In this document: positions 35,211-47,258 of the stretch, piece after piece | How the letters are laid out: every line of letters begins with the position of its first letter | How positions within the stretch are numbered: the first letter of the stretch is position 1 | Assembly (NCBI GenBank): GCA_902728285.1 | Contig: CACVBU010000048.1 | Coordinates: 154,690 to 218,689, forward strand | From: Clytia hemisphaerica | Lineage: Eukaryota; Cnidaria; Hydrozoa; Leptothecata; Clytiidae | DNA length: 64,000 nucleotides | Reading direction: 5' to 3' | Made by a program: the position numbers and the translations under genes | The notes under the pieces: generated by a model | Database searches by the model: none | Told to the model about the DNA's origin: nothing | Seen by the model: only the letters and a program-made list of their open reading frames with translations

Positions 35211-35395
35211 GTTGTGCATGTAAAATTTATTTTCTTTCTTGATGAGGGTTGATTGCCAGGTGTTAAGGTTAGCAGATTATTTGATGACGACATCCTTTTA
35301 GTTTTTACTTTTTCATTAAAATATTTTGATTTTGTTTCCAATAATTGTCTATTCATCATTTCCTGTTCTTTCAACTTTGCATCAACATTTTTCAA

Positions 35396-36196
35396 TTTAA
35401 CATTTCATACAAAATCTCATCTTTTTAAATTCAGGACATTCAGTGCATCATTATGTAAAATATTGTCAATAAAATCTTGATTTGAAGATACAGTCTCATA
35501 GTTTCTTATTTTTTATCTTGGAAACTAACACCACAAAATATACAATTTTCCCTACATAATTTCAACTTGATCTCAGAAATTCCTATTTCAATGATTTTTC
35601 TTTTAGGTGTTGCCATTGATACAATACCTCTTGCCTTGGGTTTTTCTGCTCTTGCATGCTGTCTCCACTACGTGTTTTTGTAGTTTTTGCTCCATATGGA
35701 GTCGAGAAAAATCTTTTTTCCAAAGTTACTTTCACTTTCTTCCTCAAAATGACAACATTAGAGCTCATCATTTTCGTCCAATCAATTTACCGATTTTACT
35801 CACGTTATATTGTTTTTACGCACCAGGCTTCCACGCAGATTTGCAAAGATTGGCTGATAAAAGTATTCAGATCATCATATGCCGTAGCAATGGTGATCTG
35901 TTATGAGATTAGTTATAACCCTGCTCAGTAACTCCAGATCTGTTTCAACGCTTGGTACTTTTTGACTGAAGCCAATCATTTTTGAAAAGGCCTTAGCCAT
36001 CTTTCGTCACCCCGTCACCCTCTCCAGACTCACCGATAAATCTAAATGGACATTTATTTAAGTATGGTTGTTTGTTCTCTTTTAGTATATCTCTGAGATT
36101 TGTTCATATGCAGTATCACTGTTTATATCGAAGTTGATAAAACTAGTTTGATTTCTTATGAGATTTGTTGGATATCGGACGACTTGACTTCTGTTT
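35396..36196. other. Upstream region of the DUF6589-like gene
   Basis: A minus-strand frame at 35583-35771 (62 codons, basic, ending before a possible donor) could be a 5' exon, but its join to 35395 is not in phase without stops. Otherwise nothing is recognised. Confidence 0.35.
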
Positions 36197-36199
36197 GAA

Positions 36200-37321
36200 T
36201 GCAATCTTCGTTATGCTTCCAAAGTTGCCCATATTCTGGAAGGTCGTGACGTTGCCAAAAGGATCAAAGCCTCATGCAAATTATGTCGTTATCTGGAAAA
36301 GCAACGTGTCAAAGTTGCCATGGGAAAGACACCAAACTGCTGCTTGACTATCGATCCAGCTTTCTACAATACACAAAGCGACTTAGCTGGTCCGTTTCTG
36401 GCATTCGATACCCACAACAAACGTAAATCGATCAAGATCTGGCTAACCATCTTCTGCTGTTCAACAACATCTACAATTTCCATCAAAATCATGGATGATT
36501 ACAGTACGCCAGCCTTTCTCATGTCATTTACACGTTTTTCGTGTGATAATGGTTATCCAAAGAATATGTACGTGGATCAAGGTAGCCAAATAATCAAAGG
36601 ATGTGCTGACACCAAGATCAATTTCAGGGATCTCCAGTCACGTCTACTCATCGATGTCAATGTAAATTTTGAAGTCTGCCCTGTAGGTGGACACAACTTA
36701 AATGGAAAGGTGGAGAGAAAAATCCGTGAAGTGGAAGCATCAATCAATAAATGCCTATCAAACCAGAAATTATCAGTTATTCAATGGTAAACAATATCGT
36801 CCGAGATTGCCAATTCAGTCAATGACCTACCACTAGCACTTCATGGAGTAGTTGCAGACTTTGAAACAATGGACTTAATAACACCCAATCGCTTAAAACT
36901 TGGCAGAAATAACGACCGCAGTCCCGCTGGTCCCTTCGCGATAGAAAAACGCTTCTCAAAGATTATGGAATTCAATCAACAAATCTATGATGCTTGGTTT
37001 GACCAATGGTTAATCAATCACGTCCCCAAAATCGTTCAGCCAAAGTGGTTCGTTCAAGACAGAGATATGATGGTTGGTGACATTGTATTGTTTCTACAAA
37101 AAGAATCGGTTTTATCATCCACATACCACTACGGAATGGTCAAAGAATTGTTCCCTGGTCGTGACTTAAAGATTCGAAAGGTGAATTTAGTCTACAAAAA
37201 TCAATACGAGAAAACCTTTCGAGAAACCATGCGTGCAGTTCGTGAGTTGATTGTCATACACCAAGTGGATGAAATTGACTTAATGGATGAATTGAACGAT
37301 ATGTACAAAAATTCCAAGTAA
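36200..37321 (+). pseudogene. BEL/Pao integrase and C-terminal pol domain
   Basis: The frame shows the zinc-binding tail ASCKLCRYLEKQRV, then an integrase core. Its three acids are in DLAGPFLAFD, MYVDQGSQIIKG and GHNLNGKVERKIRE. After a stop at 36788-36790 the same frame resumes (IANSVNDLPLALHG) and ends with the C-terminal pol domain typical of BEL/Pao (DUF5641-like). Its markers are WFVQDRDMMVGDIVLFLQ and TMRAVRELIVIHQVDE. Integrase inserts the cDNA copy into the host genome. Protease, RT and RNase H are missing, so this copy depends on nothing and encodes nothing functional. Confidence 0.85.
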
Positions 37322-37353
37322 TTCACCTGACTTTTGAATCTGCCTGGGGGCAG

Positions 37354-37684
37354 TGTAAAGTGAACATTAATGACTTCAAAAGTCATTGAAATTAGTCATT
37401 AAAGACGTCATAATGAGCCGTCACTTGACTCATCTTTTTAGATTAATTATTTTTCATTATTCATTTTTACGATCCATAGGGAATTCTCCTAGCTCATTTC
37501 CACTCGCGTTTCAACTTTGTTTTCATGATTCAATGACAAACCTTCTATGAGAAGGGTGAGTGAAATTTTGCAAGAGTCAATTTTTGACACGATTTTTATC
37601 TGTTTGAATGTTAGCAGGATTCGCCAAGGCGTATGTTTGTAACGATCTTTTTCGAATACATTCAAACTAGAAATTGAAAATACA
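37354..37684 (+). repeat. Candidate BEL/Pao 3' LTR
   Basis: It starts TG right after a purine-rich tract and ends CA, about 331 bp. The boundary is inferred because no partner LTR exists in the window. Confidence 0.5.
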
Positions 37685-37693
37685 ATCTAGTTT

Positions 37694-38687
37694 AAAAATT
37701 GAAATTTGAAATCTATAAAATTTGATGAAAATTTTGACTAAATTGAATTTGAAGTGGCACACTGAAATGACGCTTGAAAAATGCTGAAAATCGTTAGAAA
37801 TGGGGACTGAAAATGTGCATACATTTGGTCTGTAAGACTATATTGAGAACTATGAATCTAAGAAAAGCCTGGAATGTATGCACAGAGGAACACCAGAAGT
37901 AGAAAAAATATGAAAATTTGATTTGAAAAAATATAATATAAAAATTTCTCACCAGATTGCTCAAGTGAAAGCCCCTGCTTGAGCAGAAGAATAGAATTGT
38001 AAAAATATCCAAAATGTAGTTGCTTGAGTGATGAAGTAAAAAAATCGTGTCAAAAAATTGACTCTCATCCATGATTTTGATGAAAATTGTAGATGTTGTT
38101 GAACAGCAGAAGATGGTTAGCCAGATCTTGATCGATTTACGTTTGTTGTGGGTATCGAATGCCAGAAACGGACCAGCTAAGTCGCATTGTAAAAATTGAA
38201 ATTTGAAATCTATAAAATTTGATGAAAATTTTGACTAAATTGAATTTGAAGTGGCACACTGAAATGACGCTTGAAAAATGCTGAAAATCGTTAGAAATGG
38301 GGACTGAAAATGTGCATACATTTGGTCTGTAAGACTATATTGAGAACTATGAATCTAAGAAAAGCCTGGAATGTATGCACAGAGGAACACCAGAAGTAGA
38401 AAAAATATGAAATTTGATTTGAAAAAATATAATATAAAAAATTTCTCACCAGATTGCTCAAGTGAAAGCCCCTGCTTGAGCAGAAGAATAGAATTGTAAA
38501 AATATCCAAAATGTAGTTGCTTGAGTGATGAAGTAAAAAAATCGTGTCAAAAAATTGACTCTCATCCATGATTTTGATGAAAATTGTAGATGTTGTTGAA
38601 CAGCAGAAGATGGTTAGCCAGATCTTGATCGATTTACGTTTGTTGTGGGTATCGAATGCCAGAAACGGACCAGCTAAGTCGCATTGT
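37694..38687. repeat. 497-bp tandem duplication
   Basis: AAAAATTGAAATTTGAAATC starts at 37694 and 38191. The two units run in parallel to GTCGCATTGT at 38190 and 38687 with only scattered single-base differences. Each contains the inverted end of the minus-strand BEL integrase fragment. Confidence 0.9.
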
Positions 38688-38689
38688 GT

Positions 38690-40140
38690 ATTGTAGAAAT
38701 TTGGAGCGATAGTCAAGCAGCAGTTTGGTGTCTTCTCCATGGCAACTTTGACACGTTGCTTTTCCAGATAACGACATAATTTGCACGAGGCTTTGATCCT
38801 TTTGGCAACGTCACGACCTTCCAGAATATGGGCAACTTTGGAAGCATAACGAAGATTGCATTCAATGCCAGAATGTCTTGGTGTCTTGTCATGCCAATGG
38901 ATTTCATGTAAGATCGCATAGGCCAGTGGGGAATTTTTGTCCACGATTGGTACACAGAAACTGTTGTTTGTAAATCCTTCATCACACGAGTCATAGGGGT
39001 TGTGATATTGACTTCATCATCCGGTAGGATTATTCCTATGTATTTCAGTATTCCATCTTGTTCTGTGGATAAATGCTTGTACTTCTGTGGATTGACGAAT
39101 TTTTTGACTTCATTTGTTGCTTTTCGCCAGTAATAAGATTCAGCCTGTTGAAGCTCTTCTTCTGTGAGACGAGTATCTTCAGGGTCACGTGGTGTTGTTT
39201 TACTTTTACTTCCTTCTTTTTCTTTCCTTTTGAGCACTGAATGTTTAAGGCTCTTCACATATTTGATCACATAAGCAAAGATTCTCACGACACTGCGAAA
39301 GCGGAACTTGTTGGGATCCAGTAAGTAGCTTGAGAATTTGTATCTCTCTTTAACTTCAATAGGTAAAGATCGATTTTGATATGAGAGGTAGACTTCTTGA
39401 TGATTTGATTCATAGGTTGTCTCCTTCTTCATGTGGTTTAAATCAACTGAGTCGAGGATGATTTGACTAACGCTTTTTGTTGGGAATTCATCAGTGTTTA
39501 ATGGCATCCACTCTTGACCGTTGATCCATTCAGAACCACTGTCGATGTCTTCAAGTTGTGCACCTTTCCTTGTTGCGACATAAGCCAGCATGCATTTGGT
39601 ATTTATGTAGCGCCATTCTTCAGGTGAGGTGAAACGTTTGATTTCTGAGATTCGATTTCGAACGAATGGCTTGAGTATCAGTTCATCATTGCTTATCCAA
39701 TGTAGAACAATGGTGCTGTCAGTCAGTTTGACGGAGTTTTCATGTTTTGACTTTGACTTGGAGTGCACGCTTGACAACAGTACCAGTGTGGGCATTTAGA
39801 AAAGCTGCAGCAAGTTCGGCACGAGGTTGAGTTGTTGGTGATATGACTCTTGATCTTGAGAAAATTAGTTGAGATGAATACGTTCCATTGGTGCGTTGGA
39901 TTCTTGCATATATGGCGATGGCTGCCATTTGTTTGCTTGCATCTCCAAAATCGACTGTGGTGATGTTTAGATTGGCTGCATCTGGTGGAACAATAGTCCT
40001 TGAGTACTTAATATTTTTGATCGCCTGCATCATCTGGAAATTATCTTCCCAGATTACACGTAAGTTGTCAGGTATAACATCGTCCCAGCCCAAACCACGC
40101 TCAATGAGATTGTGAAGATCCAACTTGAATGATGCGACGG
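38690..40140 (-). pseudogene. BEL/Pao pol remnant (RNase H to integrase N-terminus), minus strand
   Basis: On the minus strand the fragment begins at about 40130 with LRVIWEDNFQMMQAIKN and a RNase H-like block (ITTVDFGDASKQMAAIAIYA, later RAELAAAFLNAHTG). It continues through STIVLHWISNDELILKPFV and a connecting region to the integrase zinc finger (ASCKLCRYLEKQRVKV). Frameshifts occur near 39770 and 38940. The integrase core stops shortly after its first Asp block and passes into unrelated sequence in the tandem duplication. It is clearly homologous to the plus-strand copy at 36.2-37.3 kb but extends further 5'. RT and gag are absent. Confidence 0.8.
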
Positions 40141-42778
40141 GTAGGTGACTTGATGACTAGACGATTTGATAGTTTGACGTCATCACAAAATTTCCACCTG
40201 TCAAAAAAAACAACAGAAATGCTTCATTTACAAAAACGTCTCTCGCAGTCAAACCGAACCAGTAAAGATATTCTAATTCTGTTTAAAAGATTGTGAAAGA
40301 TAAAAGGTTGTTCTTTAACATAATTGCCGGTTTTATATTTTCAATTAAAATTTCTCGTTAAAATCTATGCTGAAAGTGAGTAAAATTTTCAAAATTTAAT
40401 GACGTCATAAAATTATGACGTTTTCATTTCAAATTTTTTTGGTAATTTCATTTTTTGTCACATTGACAAGACCTCACACCTGTCAAAATTTGAATTCGAT
40501 TGGATATGTAGTTCAGAAGATATCACCATTTTAAAATTTTAGCTTGTTTTTATGTCATCTTCCACAACAAAGTCATAAAACCTGATCTAGGAGACCTATG
40601 ACCCTAAAAATTTCCACAAGTACTCCTAATAAGATTTTGTTAAAAGTTAGAAATTTTCAGATCGTTTCAAAGATTTTTCTCCGAATGCTTTAATGTTACA
40701 TTTTCACAAACAATGTACCAATAAACTTGACTTGACCAAGATAGCTAATGCTTTTGTTCGATCGGATGACAGACAAAATATAACTATTTTTTGTTTTCTT
40801 GCGTTTTCAGGCAACAACCATTACTAAAGTATCGAGTGAAAAACGTCTGAAAATTGGCTTTCTTGATAATTTATGGCAGAGTGCCATGATAAGTTGATTT
40901 TTTCAAAATGTAAAGAATACTTGATTAGTCTTGAATGAAAATTTGAAAGTCCTTTCCTAACTTAAATTCCAAAATTTGACCATTTCAGTGAAATTTCAAT
41001 ATCAAATTTTTAATTTTAATATCTCAGCAACCAGAAAATAAGTCTATATCAAAATATATAAAAAATATATCATTTCTCGAAGAAACTATGTCTTCTGCCT
41101 CAGACTAAAAACAGCCTGTTTTTCCCCGCTCGATTTCAGCCGATTTATGTACCAATCCACGAAAATGATTTTCCAGTGATTAAAGTTCTTCCGTCTCCGA
41201 CGGATTTCCGTCTCACAGAAATTTTTGTCAAAGTTTTCCGTCTCAGTTAGAAATGGTTATTTAGCAAGAAATAGTGATTTTATTCTCTAGAACAATTCTA
41301 TCAGAAAGATATCTCGTATTAAAACTGCCCTCATCAAAATAGAGTATACTTAAAGTATACTTAGAAAATACATAAAATATACTTAACAAGTATAGATGAA
41401 GTTGGTAAAAAGTATACTTTAAGTATAAAGAAACTTTATCTATACTTATTAAGTATACTTAAAGTACACTGTAAAATAAAATGTCTTTAAAAAAGAAGAA
41501 TACTTAATGTATACTGCAAACTAAGAGCTTCATATACCAATACCCTTACAACCTAAACATAAGTTACAGTAATACAGCTCTATCAGAGAGCTTTTATCAA
41601 ACCATGAATCAACAAGTATAATAATGCCAGTAATTTTCAATGATAAAAAGCATATAATTTTTAACCATTTTTAATAACAACAAATGAAACAAAGGAACTA
41701 ATTTCTGTGTTATATTATAAACTCAAAATATTACCTGTCAGCCACACATGCCTTTTCCAACCATACCACACAACAATTAGATACAAGTTAGCTTGATAAA
41801 TGTACGCATGCAATTGCAAGTGTGAAGTTATGTTTTATATTGATTTAACTATTTATTTCACTCTGTAAAAGAAAAAAAACTTATACATGAGAGTTTGAAA
41901 TGTAAAGGTTTTATAAGAACGAAAATTTCACACGACCCTCTTTTTATAAGAACAATCTGAGGTCCTGTTATTTCAAAGATGGACGAGTCAGTTCTAACTA
42001 AATTTGATTTGATAATTATAAGGTATCTTACAAAAAAGAATACAGTACAAAGTAGAAGTATATGAAACAATCACATGTATTGGTAAAAATTATATCCCTG
42101 TTGAACAAAGAAGTAGCAGATATAAAATAAGAACAAATTTGTCTAGACCTTAGGTCTTGATCAAAATTTTAAAAGATATGAAAATACTATTGAATAAATT
42201 TTCTCATTGTTTGAAAGGAAAAAGGCTATACAGTATATACATATATATACTTTACAAAGTTTCATGTTTGCTCTTTCAATTCAATAGTTTATGACGAATA
42301 AATGACAAGGATTTTTACTATCTTTGAGAAAAAAGGGATATCAAATTTGAAGTACATTTTAAGGACTGTAGAAAATGTCCGAGTTCACTTTAACCATCTC
42401 TCGAAGAGTAAAAAAGCTTGAGGGATTTTCAAATGTTTTGACCATAAAAAGAAAAGAAATACAGTTGATGTTCTTTAATTCGATTTTCATCGAATATGGG
42501 GGCGTATTGAAGAGTGGGATAGTCTCTCTAATTCGATAAACACAAGGTAAATATCGAATTAAAGGGAAAGGAAAATATAAGCTAAAATCAATTGGTTTGA
42601 ATATGACAAATATCGAAGGTCCATTGCTGAAAGCTTCTTAGGGAGAAAATTCCATATTTGCCTTTTTTTCTTAATTTCTGTTGTTTTTTCTTCATAACTT
42701 TTGAATGGATAAAGCAAAATCAAAGTTTGATATACCACACAATTTAAGCTAACATTTTCCTTCCAAGCAATGGAAAAT
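40141..42778. other. No supported gene; AT-rich with AAGTATACTT repeats
   Basis: A cluster of the palindrome AAGTATACTT and variants lies at about 41340-41480. Another near-palindrome, AATGACGTCATAAAATTATG, is near 40397. No exon is supported. Confidence 0.45.
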
Positions 42779-45493
42779 TTATTTAGTGGATGTGTCTTTG
42801 GAGAACTCCAACTTCTTCTTTGATTTTGTCTGTGTCAAGAGTGATGACAGTTTTTTTCTTAGCAAATTCTTTTCGGCAGCATCAGAAAATTGTCCTGGAT
42901 ACATACGTCTAATATAATCTAGAGAAAATAAAAACATTCTAATGCTAGATGATTTAACAAAACTCCATTCAAAAGAGTCAACCAGACTTTATTTCTGAAT
43001 AGCCAACAAAGTTTCTCTGAGAAAATATTGTCTATTAAAATAGTTCCCTGGGGGCTCAAACCTACCCTATAATAACCAAATCAAGAAATTTTGACAATAA
43101 CTCCCATAAATTAAAGTAAACAATCATTTTTCTCATTTCATCTGATTTATTGAAAATTGTTGTAACAAGGAGAAATGTATGTATTGCCCAAAACATTAAT
43201 TGATTTTAATGAGAAATTTAAAAGTTTTGAAGGCGTTATTACAATAAAATCTTTAGAACTGCTTATAATCATAAACCCCCCTGCAGGCAATTTCAAAATT
43301 TTCAAACTCCTAAATTTAGGGAGGGGGAGGAAACTATGTATTTATTGAGGAGAAAGCTCTACATAATAAATAATTCCCGCACCCAAAATAGACAAATCTT
43401 ACCAAGAATACCGTCCAGGAGTGTAGGGTTAACCATGTTTTTGCCGTTTGCTCCTTGTAAATTCATTTCCAACTGTTGTCTTTTTGTATAAAAAACATCA
43501 ATCAAAAAAGTTTCTGCAGCTGTTCCAGAGGTCCTCCCATTGAGGGCACGCAATTCACTCTGGGTGATTCAACTCAACCATATATTGAAGAGAAAAAAGA
43601 ATAAATATACTGGATATAAAAGTTTTAAACAAACTGAAGAAAATATGTGAGTTTTCACTATTCAACTATTCCTCTCTTCTGATACGTGATGATGGGAGAA
43701 CACAATGGTGGGATAATCTCTTCAAACATATCCAAGAGTAAGTTTGTGATCCAAGCAACAATAAACTTTCACTATGACTCTCACTGAGTTGATAAAATCA
43801 ATAAAGGGTTCCATAAAGTTTTGTGTACTTTAAAAGTCACATTGAAAATTCTTTTAAATTAATTATTCCTGAAGAGATATAATTCTTTAAAGTGTTTGTT
43901 AACAATTCCAATCTAAAAAGTTTTATTTTGTTTTATCAATTTCCAAATAATTGGAAAATTTAAAAATCCAATAAATATTTTCATGGACCAATAAAATAAA
44001 ATTTCTTCCAGGCAATCAATCCTCGGAAAGGCAAACTACATTTTTAAAAGGCAGTGTTAAAGATTCCAAACTGATATGAATAAAATTCACATTTTTTTGT
44101 CTCAATCAAGCTGAGATTACCTTTTTTCTGCAGCTAACTTTCTTGGAAGTACTCCAGATACAGGTTTCTCCACATCTATAAAAATATGGTGTGAATTGGT
44201 GTTAAAAAAATAACCTTTTTTTTTTTGGTCTAATGTCTTTGTAAGAAGACTATGAGAATAGAATAAACTAGCTGTGTACGCAGTGTCGTACACTGAAAAT
44301 AACTTTTTCAGACCCTCTTAACACAAAAATGAGTTCCCTTAAAGTAGAAATTTGAGAGTGTAAAGAAATATTCGAAAATTTAATCACGCAAAAAGAAACG
44401 CAGGAAGGTAAAAAAAGTTAAGAACAACAAATGAAAATATAAATTTCCAGGGAAAAGTTTAGAACTTTTCATGTCATTCAAATTCAAATTCCCACCATTT
44501 ATGTTTTGAAAAAAAAGAGAATAATTTGCTATTTAAAAAAAGAAGACATTTTAACATCAAAACGAAGTGACGTTATCATTTGAAAATGAAGGTGCGCACA
44601 GACAGACAGAGCCCTAGATATTAAAATATTATAGACTTACCAATGAAGTAACCATCTTGTATCACTTTCTTGAGCCTATCGATTTCTTCTTCGTATTCAT
44701 TCATTTTCAATTTCATCTCACTCATTGTTTCATTCTTGACAGCACATCCATGACAAGATTTTCTGTAATAGGCTGTTTTAACTGGGCCTTTTGGATTGGT
44801 TCTAGTAGAACTACAAGATGATTGAAAATTGGTTCTGGTAGGGGTGGTTCGCTCACATGGATTATTCAAAAATTTTGTACGTGGAACTTTACCTCTTTTG
44901 GTAGGATAACCTTTAGCGTTCACGCCTGGAGAAGTGGCGATGGTATTGTCATTCCTTTGTAAAACCTCCCTGGTATTGTTCATTAATTGATGTTCATATA
45001 TCTCTGAGCCAGATAATGAAGCATCACCAGCATCGTCATCAACATCACCAACAGGGAAAAAAGGAGAGGAGCCTGCTGTGTTTTCCAATTCTTGCATGAA
45101 GCGGTTCTCTTTCTCTTGGATCTGTCTCAGTCTTTCTTCTTCTTTTAACTTATCCTTGGCCTTCTCCTCTTGTGTTTTCACTCTTTTTTTTGAGTTTGAC
45201 AGAGTTTCAGGTTCTGTAGACAGAGACTTTTTCGCTTTTGAAATGTTCGTCGGTGTTGTTTTTTTTTTTTCAAAATTTGTTTTTGTAGTTTGCTTTAAAA
45301 CTGAATTAGGTTCTGTTGACTTCTGAGAGATTTTCCTTTTGGAAATGTTTGTTGGTGTTGTCTTATTATTTTCTACACCATCATCAAAAGCTTCGCCAAA
45401 GTTTTTTGGTTTTTTCTGCCTCTTTTGTTTCCCATCAGGCAAGGAGAACGCATTTGCTGGAGGACTCAATATGCCAAACGTCTTTTGTGCCAT
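42779..45493 (-). CDS. BEN-domain-like protein, four exons, intact
   Basis: The exons are 45493-44641, 44175-44121, 43557-43403 and 42918-42779. All three introns are GT-AG and the phases join exactly, giving 400 residues with no stop. The N-terminal half is Lys/Ser/Thr-rich and low complexity. Residues about 105-135 form a charged coiled coil (EEKAKDKLKEEERLRQIQEK), followed by an acidic patch and, near residue 265, a second coiled coil (MKLKMNEYEEEIDRLKKVI). The C-terminal part (SGTAAETFLIDVFYTKRQQL, then NPTLLDGILGDYIRRMYPGQ) fits the BEN fold, a small helical DNA- or protein-binding domain of chromatin regulators. BEN is inferred from pattern, not a strict motif. The clean frame suggests a working host gene. 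ATG 45493 lies 11 bp inside the exon, so upstream exons may extend the protein. Confidence 0.6.
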
Positions 45494-46260
45494 TGCTTTG
45501 GTATCTAAAATGTAGGAAAATTCAATACTTTAAACTCAAATATCTAGATGCATATCTAAGTACCGTAAGGTTACCTTAATGTTGTTAACTCTGGGGCTGG
45601 CCTTAAAAAATTGTTTGTTTGTCGTCACCCGGCCAACCCTATTCCAAACCTGACGACCCAAAAAATTTCATTCCTAACTGGGAAAAGAAAATTTAATTGT
45701 GTTCGATAAAATGAAACAGACAGAAACTCAAACTCGCTTCATAAATCAATAAAATAATTTTTTCTCTGAACGACCGACCCTCTTCCTTCAACCGATTGGC
45801 TGTTCATACGAATTGTAATTCCTTACGCCTAAATTTCCTATTCTTTTAGGCCAAAATCACACAAATAACCTTTGTCATTTTTGGCTCTAAAATATGGGTT
45901 GGTCAGTTGGCAATAAAAATGTCAGAAAAATACACAACTGGCCATGGCCATTGGTCAGGCGGCAAGAATCATCCAGCGCGCAGTCTGCAGTTTGTTTATT
46001 GCTACATGTGAAGCAGCAGAATTCCTTATGCATGCGCTCTTAAATACAAAAAATCTTTGAAAAAGTGCAAGAGAAATCATTTTAAACGGCCAATGGTTAT
46101 TTTTACATTTTTCTACTCTGTGCCATTTTAGGAGGAAACTTATGAACGAAATTTCATATTTCATGGATTATCCCTTTAAGAAAGATTTCGTCTACCAAAC
46201 TTGAAAATTCAAAGTGAATCTATATAGGTAAAAGCTTAAAAAGATTATCCTTATATTTAC

Positions 46261-46416
46261 CATGACCCTGTGAACTTTTCCTTGCCAGAGTTCATTACCA
46301 TGCTGGTGAGAAACGTTACAATCCTTCTCTAATCCATTCGGTGCAATAAGTTTATTCTCAGCAATCATGCTAACTCTCTCATCATTCCATATGATTACAA
46401 CGTGCCTATACTTCAT
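46261..46416 (-). CDS. Possible upstream exon of the BEN-like gene
   Basis: A 52-codon minus-strand frame with its own ATG at 46416 ends at a donor (GTAAAT, 46260-46255). It reads VIIWNDERVSMIAENKLI and later NELWQGKVHRVM, a pattern like the Trp-containing N-terminal segment often preceding BEN domains. Joining it to the acceptor at 45505-45506 does not give the frame used by the downstream exons. Either an exon is missing or it is not part of that transcript. Confidence 0.35.
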
Positions 46417-46977
46417 ATTTTAATAAGAAATTTGAGTCAAATTGAGAAGATAAAAATACAGCGGTTCTCTTTTCCCTCTTGCTCGTGAAGCTGCGAAAGA
46501 AAATTATGGATGGAAACAAAGTGGAAAGGATAAGAATGTCCATAAATAAAATAGAGACCGATAATTCCAAAGAGTTTAGCCCTAATGTTTTTATTATTTC
46601 CCGGTCTGTAGTTTATTCGACTTTTACAATGCATAATAAAAAGTAAAGACTATTTTAGTGTTATTTAGGATAGTCTTTAAGTGCACATAGAAAAATATTT
46701 AATAAATTTGTCAGCAAAAATTTACTGTTTAATTAACTATTGCTTTAAAATTTGAATAAAACTTAAAATAAATGAATATTTTTTGGTCTTTGTTTTATAC
46801 GTTTTTCAAATTTGTATGGATCGGATCGGTGATATTTAATTGCTAAAATGGTATCCTTTGCTACACGTAATTTTTTTCCGAATTTTAACCAGACTACTTA
46901 TCTTATAGACTCTTATAGGTGTGGAAAGACTTTTGCCGTTTGTTATACTTTACACTTAGTTATACTTTTTGAAGGAA
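46417..46977. other. Intergenic, possible bidirectional promoter region
   Basis: Lies between divergently oriented exons (minus-strand 46416, plus-strand 46978). No specific promoter motif was identified. Confidence 0.3.
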
Positions 46978-47256
46978 TGGATGATTCAAATGATGTTGGT
47001 GATACTGGTAATAGTGATAAAACTACCAGAAAGCGCGGTCCTTATCTGCAATACTTCCATTCAAATTCTGATAATAATAAGATTCCACGACGTACTATTG
47101 GAAAAATAAAGAAAATGAAAACCATGTTGCTCGTTCTCAACATCAACAAGATACACCCATGCAAGTACCACCAGGAACTGACGATGATGATAGCCATGAT
47201 GTTGCTGTAGTTGATAGAGTAGATTATAATCTGCTGGACAATGAAGAAATTTATGA
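46978..47256 (+). pseudogene. First exon of a hAT/ZNF862-like gene remnant
   Basis: An ATG at 46978 starts MDDSNDVGDTG...KRGPYLQYFHSNSDNNK. KRGPY with a following aromatic is the opening I associate with cnidarian ZNF862/hAT-like proteins. Near 47097 the frame shifts, then continues as a Gln/Asp-rich stretch (VPPGTDDDDSHDVAVVDRV) to DNEEIYE. A strong donor, GTAAGTAAGT, follows at about 47255. Exons with the body of the same protein type appear at 50711-51106 and 51250-51970 on the same strand. A non-LTR fragment and a MITE separate them. Confidence 0.45.
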
Positions 47257-47258
47257 GT

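Larger units (their letters stand above)
29175..35395 (-). pseudogene. Ten-exon DUF6589-like gene with Thr-Pro repeat expansions
   Basis: Exons in transcription order: 35395-34859, 34644-34579, 34306-33860, 33575-33462, 33323-33156, 32933-32757, 32558-32427, 32281-32159, 31991-31696 and 31200-29175. Every junction is GT-AG. Eight introns are phase 0 and the last is phase 2. Family blocks include LIIDNLDLNIGVKHQTNKKK, then GGDQ joined across an intron to VTEERARNI (the DUF6589 GDQLTxERxR motif), FEDWH, and a C-terminal GVGMNISRDLRLEHINRFMK. Function is unknown; a transposase-derived origin is suspected. The last exon has one stop (TAA at 30438-30440) inside its repeat region, with the frame intact on both sides. 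The 5' end is unclear: two stops lie in frame just upstream of 35395. The product would be about 1,360 residues. Confidence 0.75.
36197..37684 (+). mobile_element. BEL/Pao retrotransposon, 5'-truncated, with 3' LTR
   Basis: Homology to the minus-strand copy (38.7-40.1 kb) begins at about 36197 within the zinc-finger part of integrase and continues to the end of pol. A GGGGGCAG purine tract (37346-37353) precedes a candidate LTR beginning TGTAAAGTGAAC at 37354 and ending ACA at about 37684. No 5' LTR was found. Confidence 0.8.

Noticed and set aside
34966-35242. Plus-strand repeats reading as Phe/Asp or Leu/Ser arrays
   Set aside because: Antisense translation of the 21-bp minisatellite whose minus-strand frame belongs to a supported exon.
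36165-36347. Plus-strand 60-codon frame at the BEL integrase start
   Set aside because: The neighbouring frame encodes the real zinc-finger segment (ASCKLCRYLEKQRV); this one is its out-of-frame shadow.
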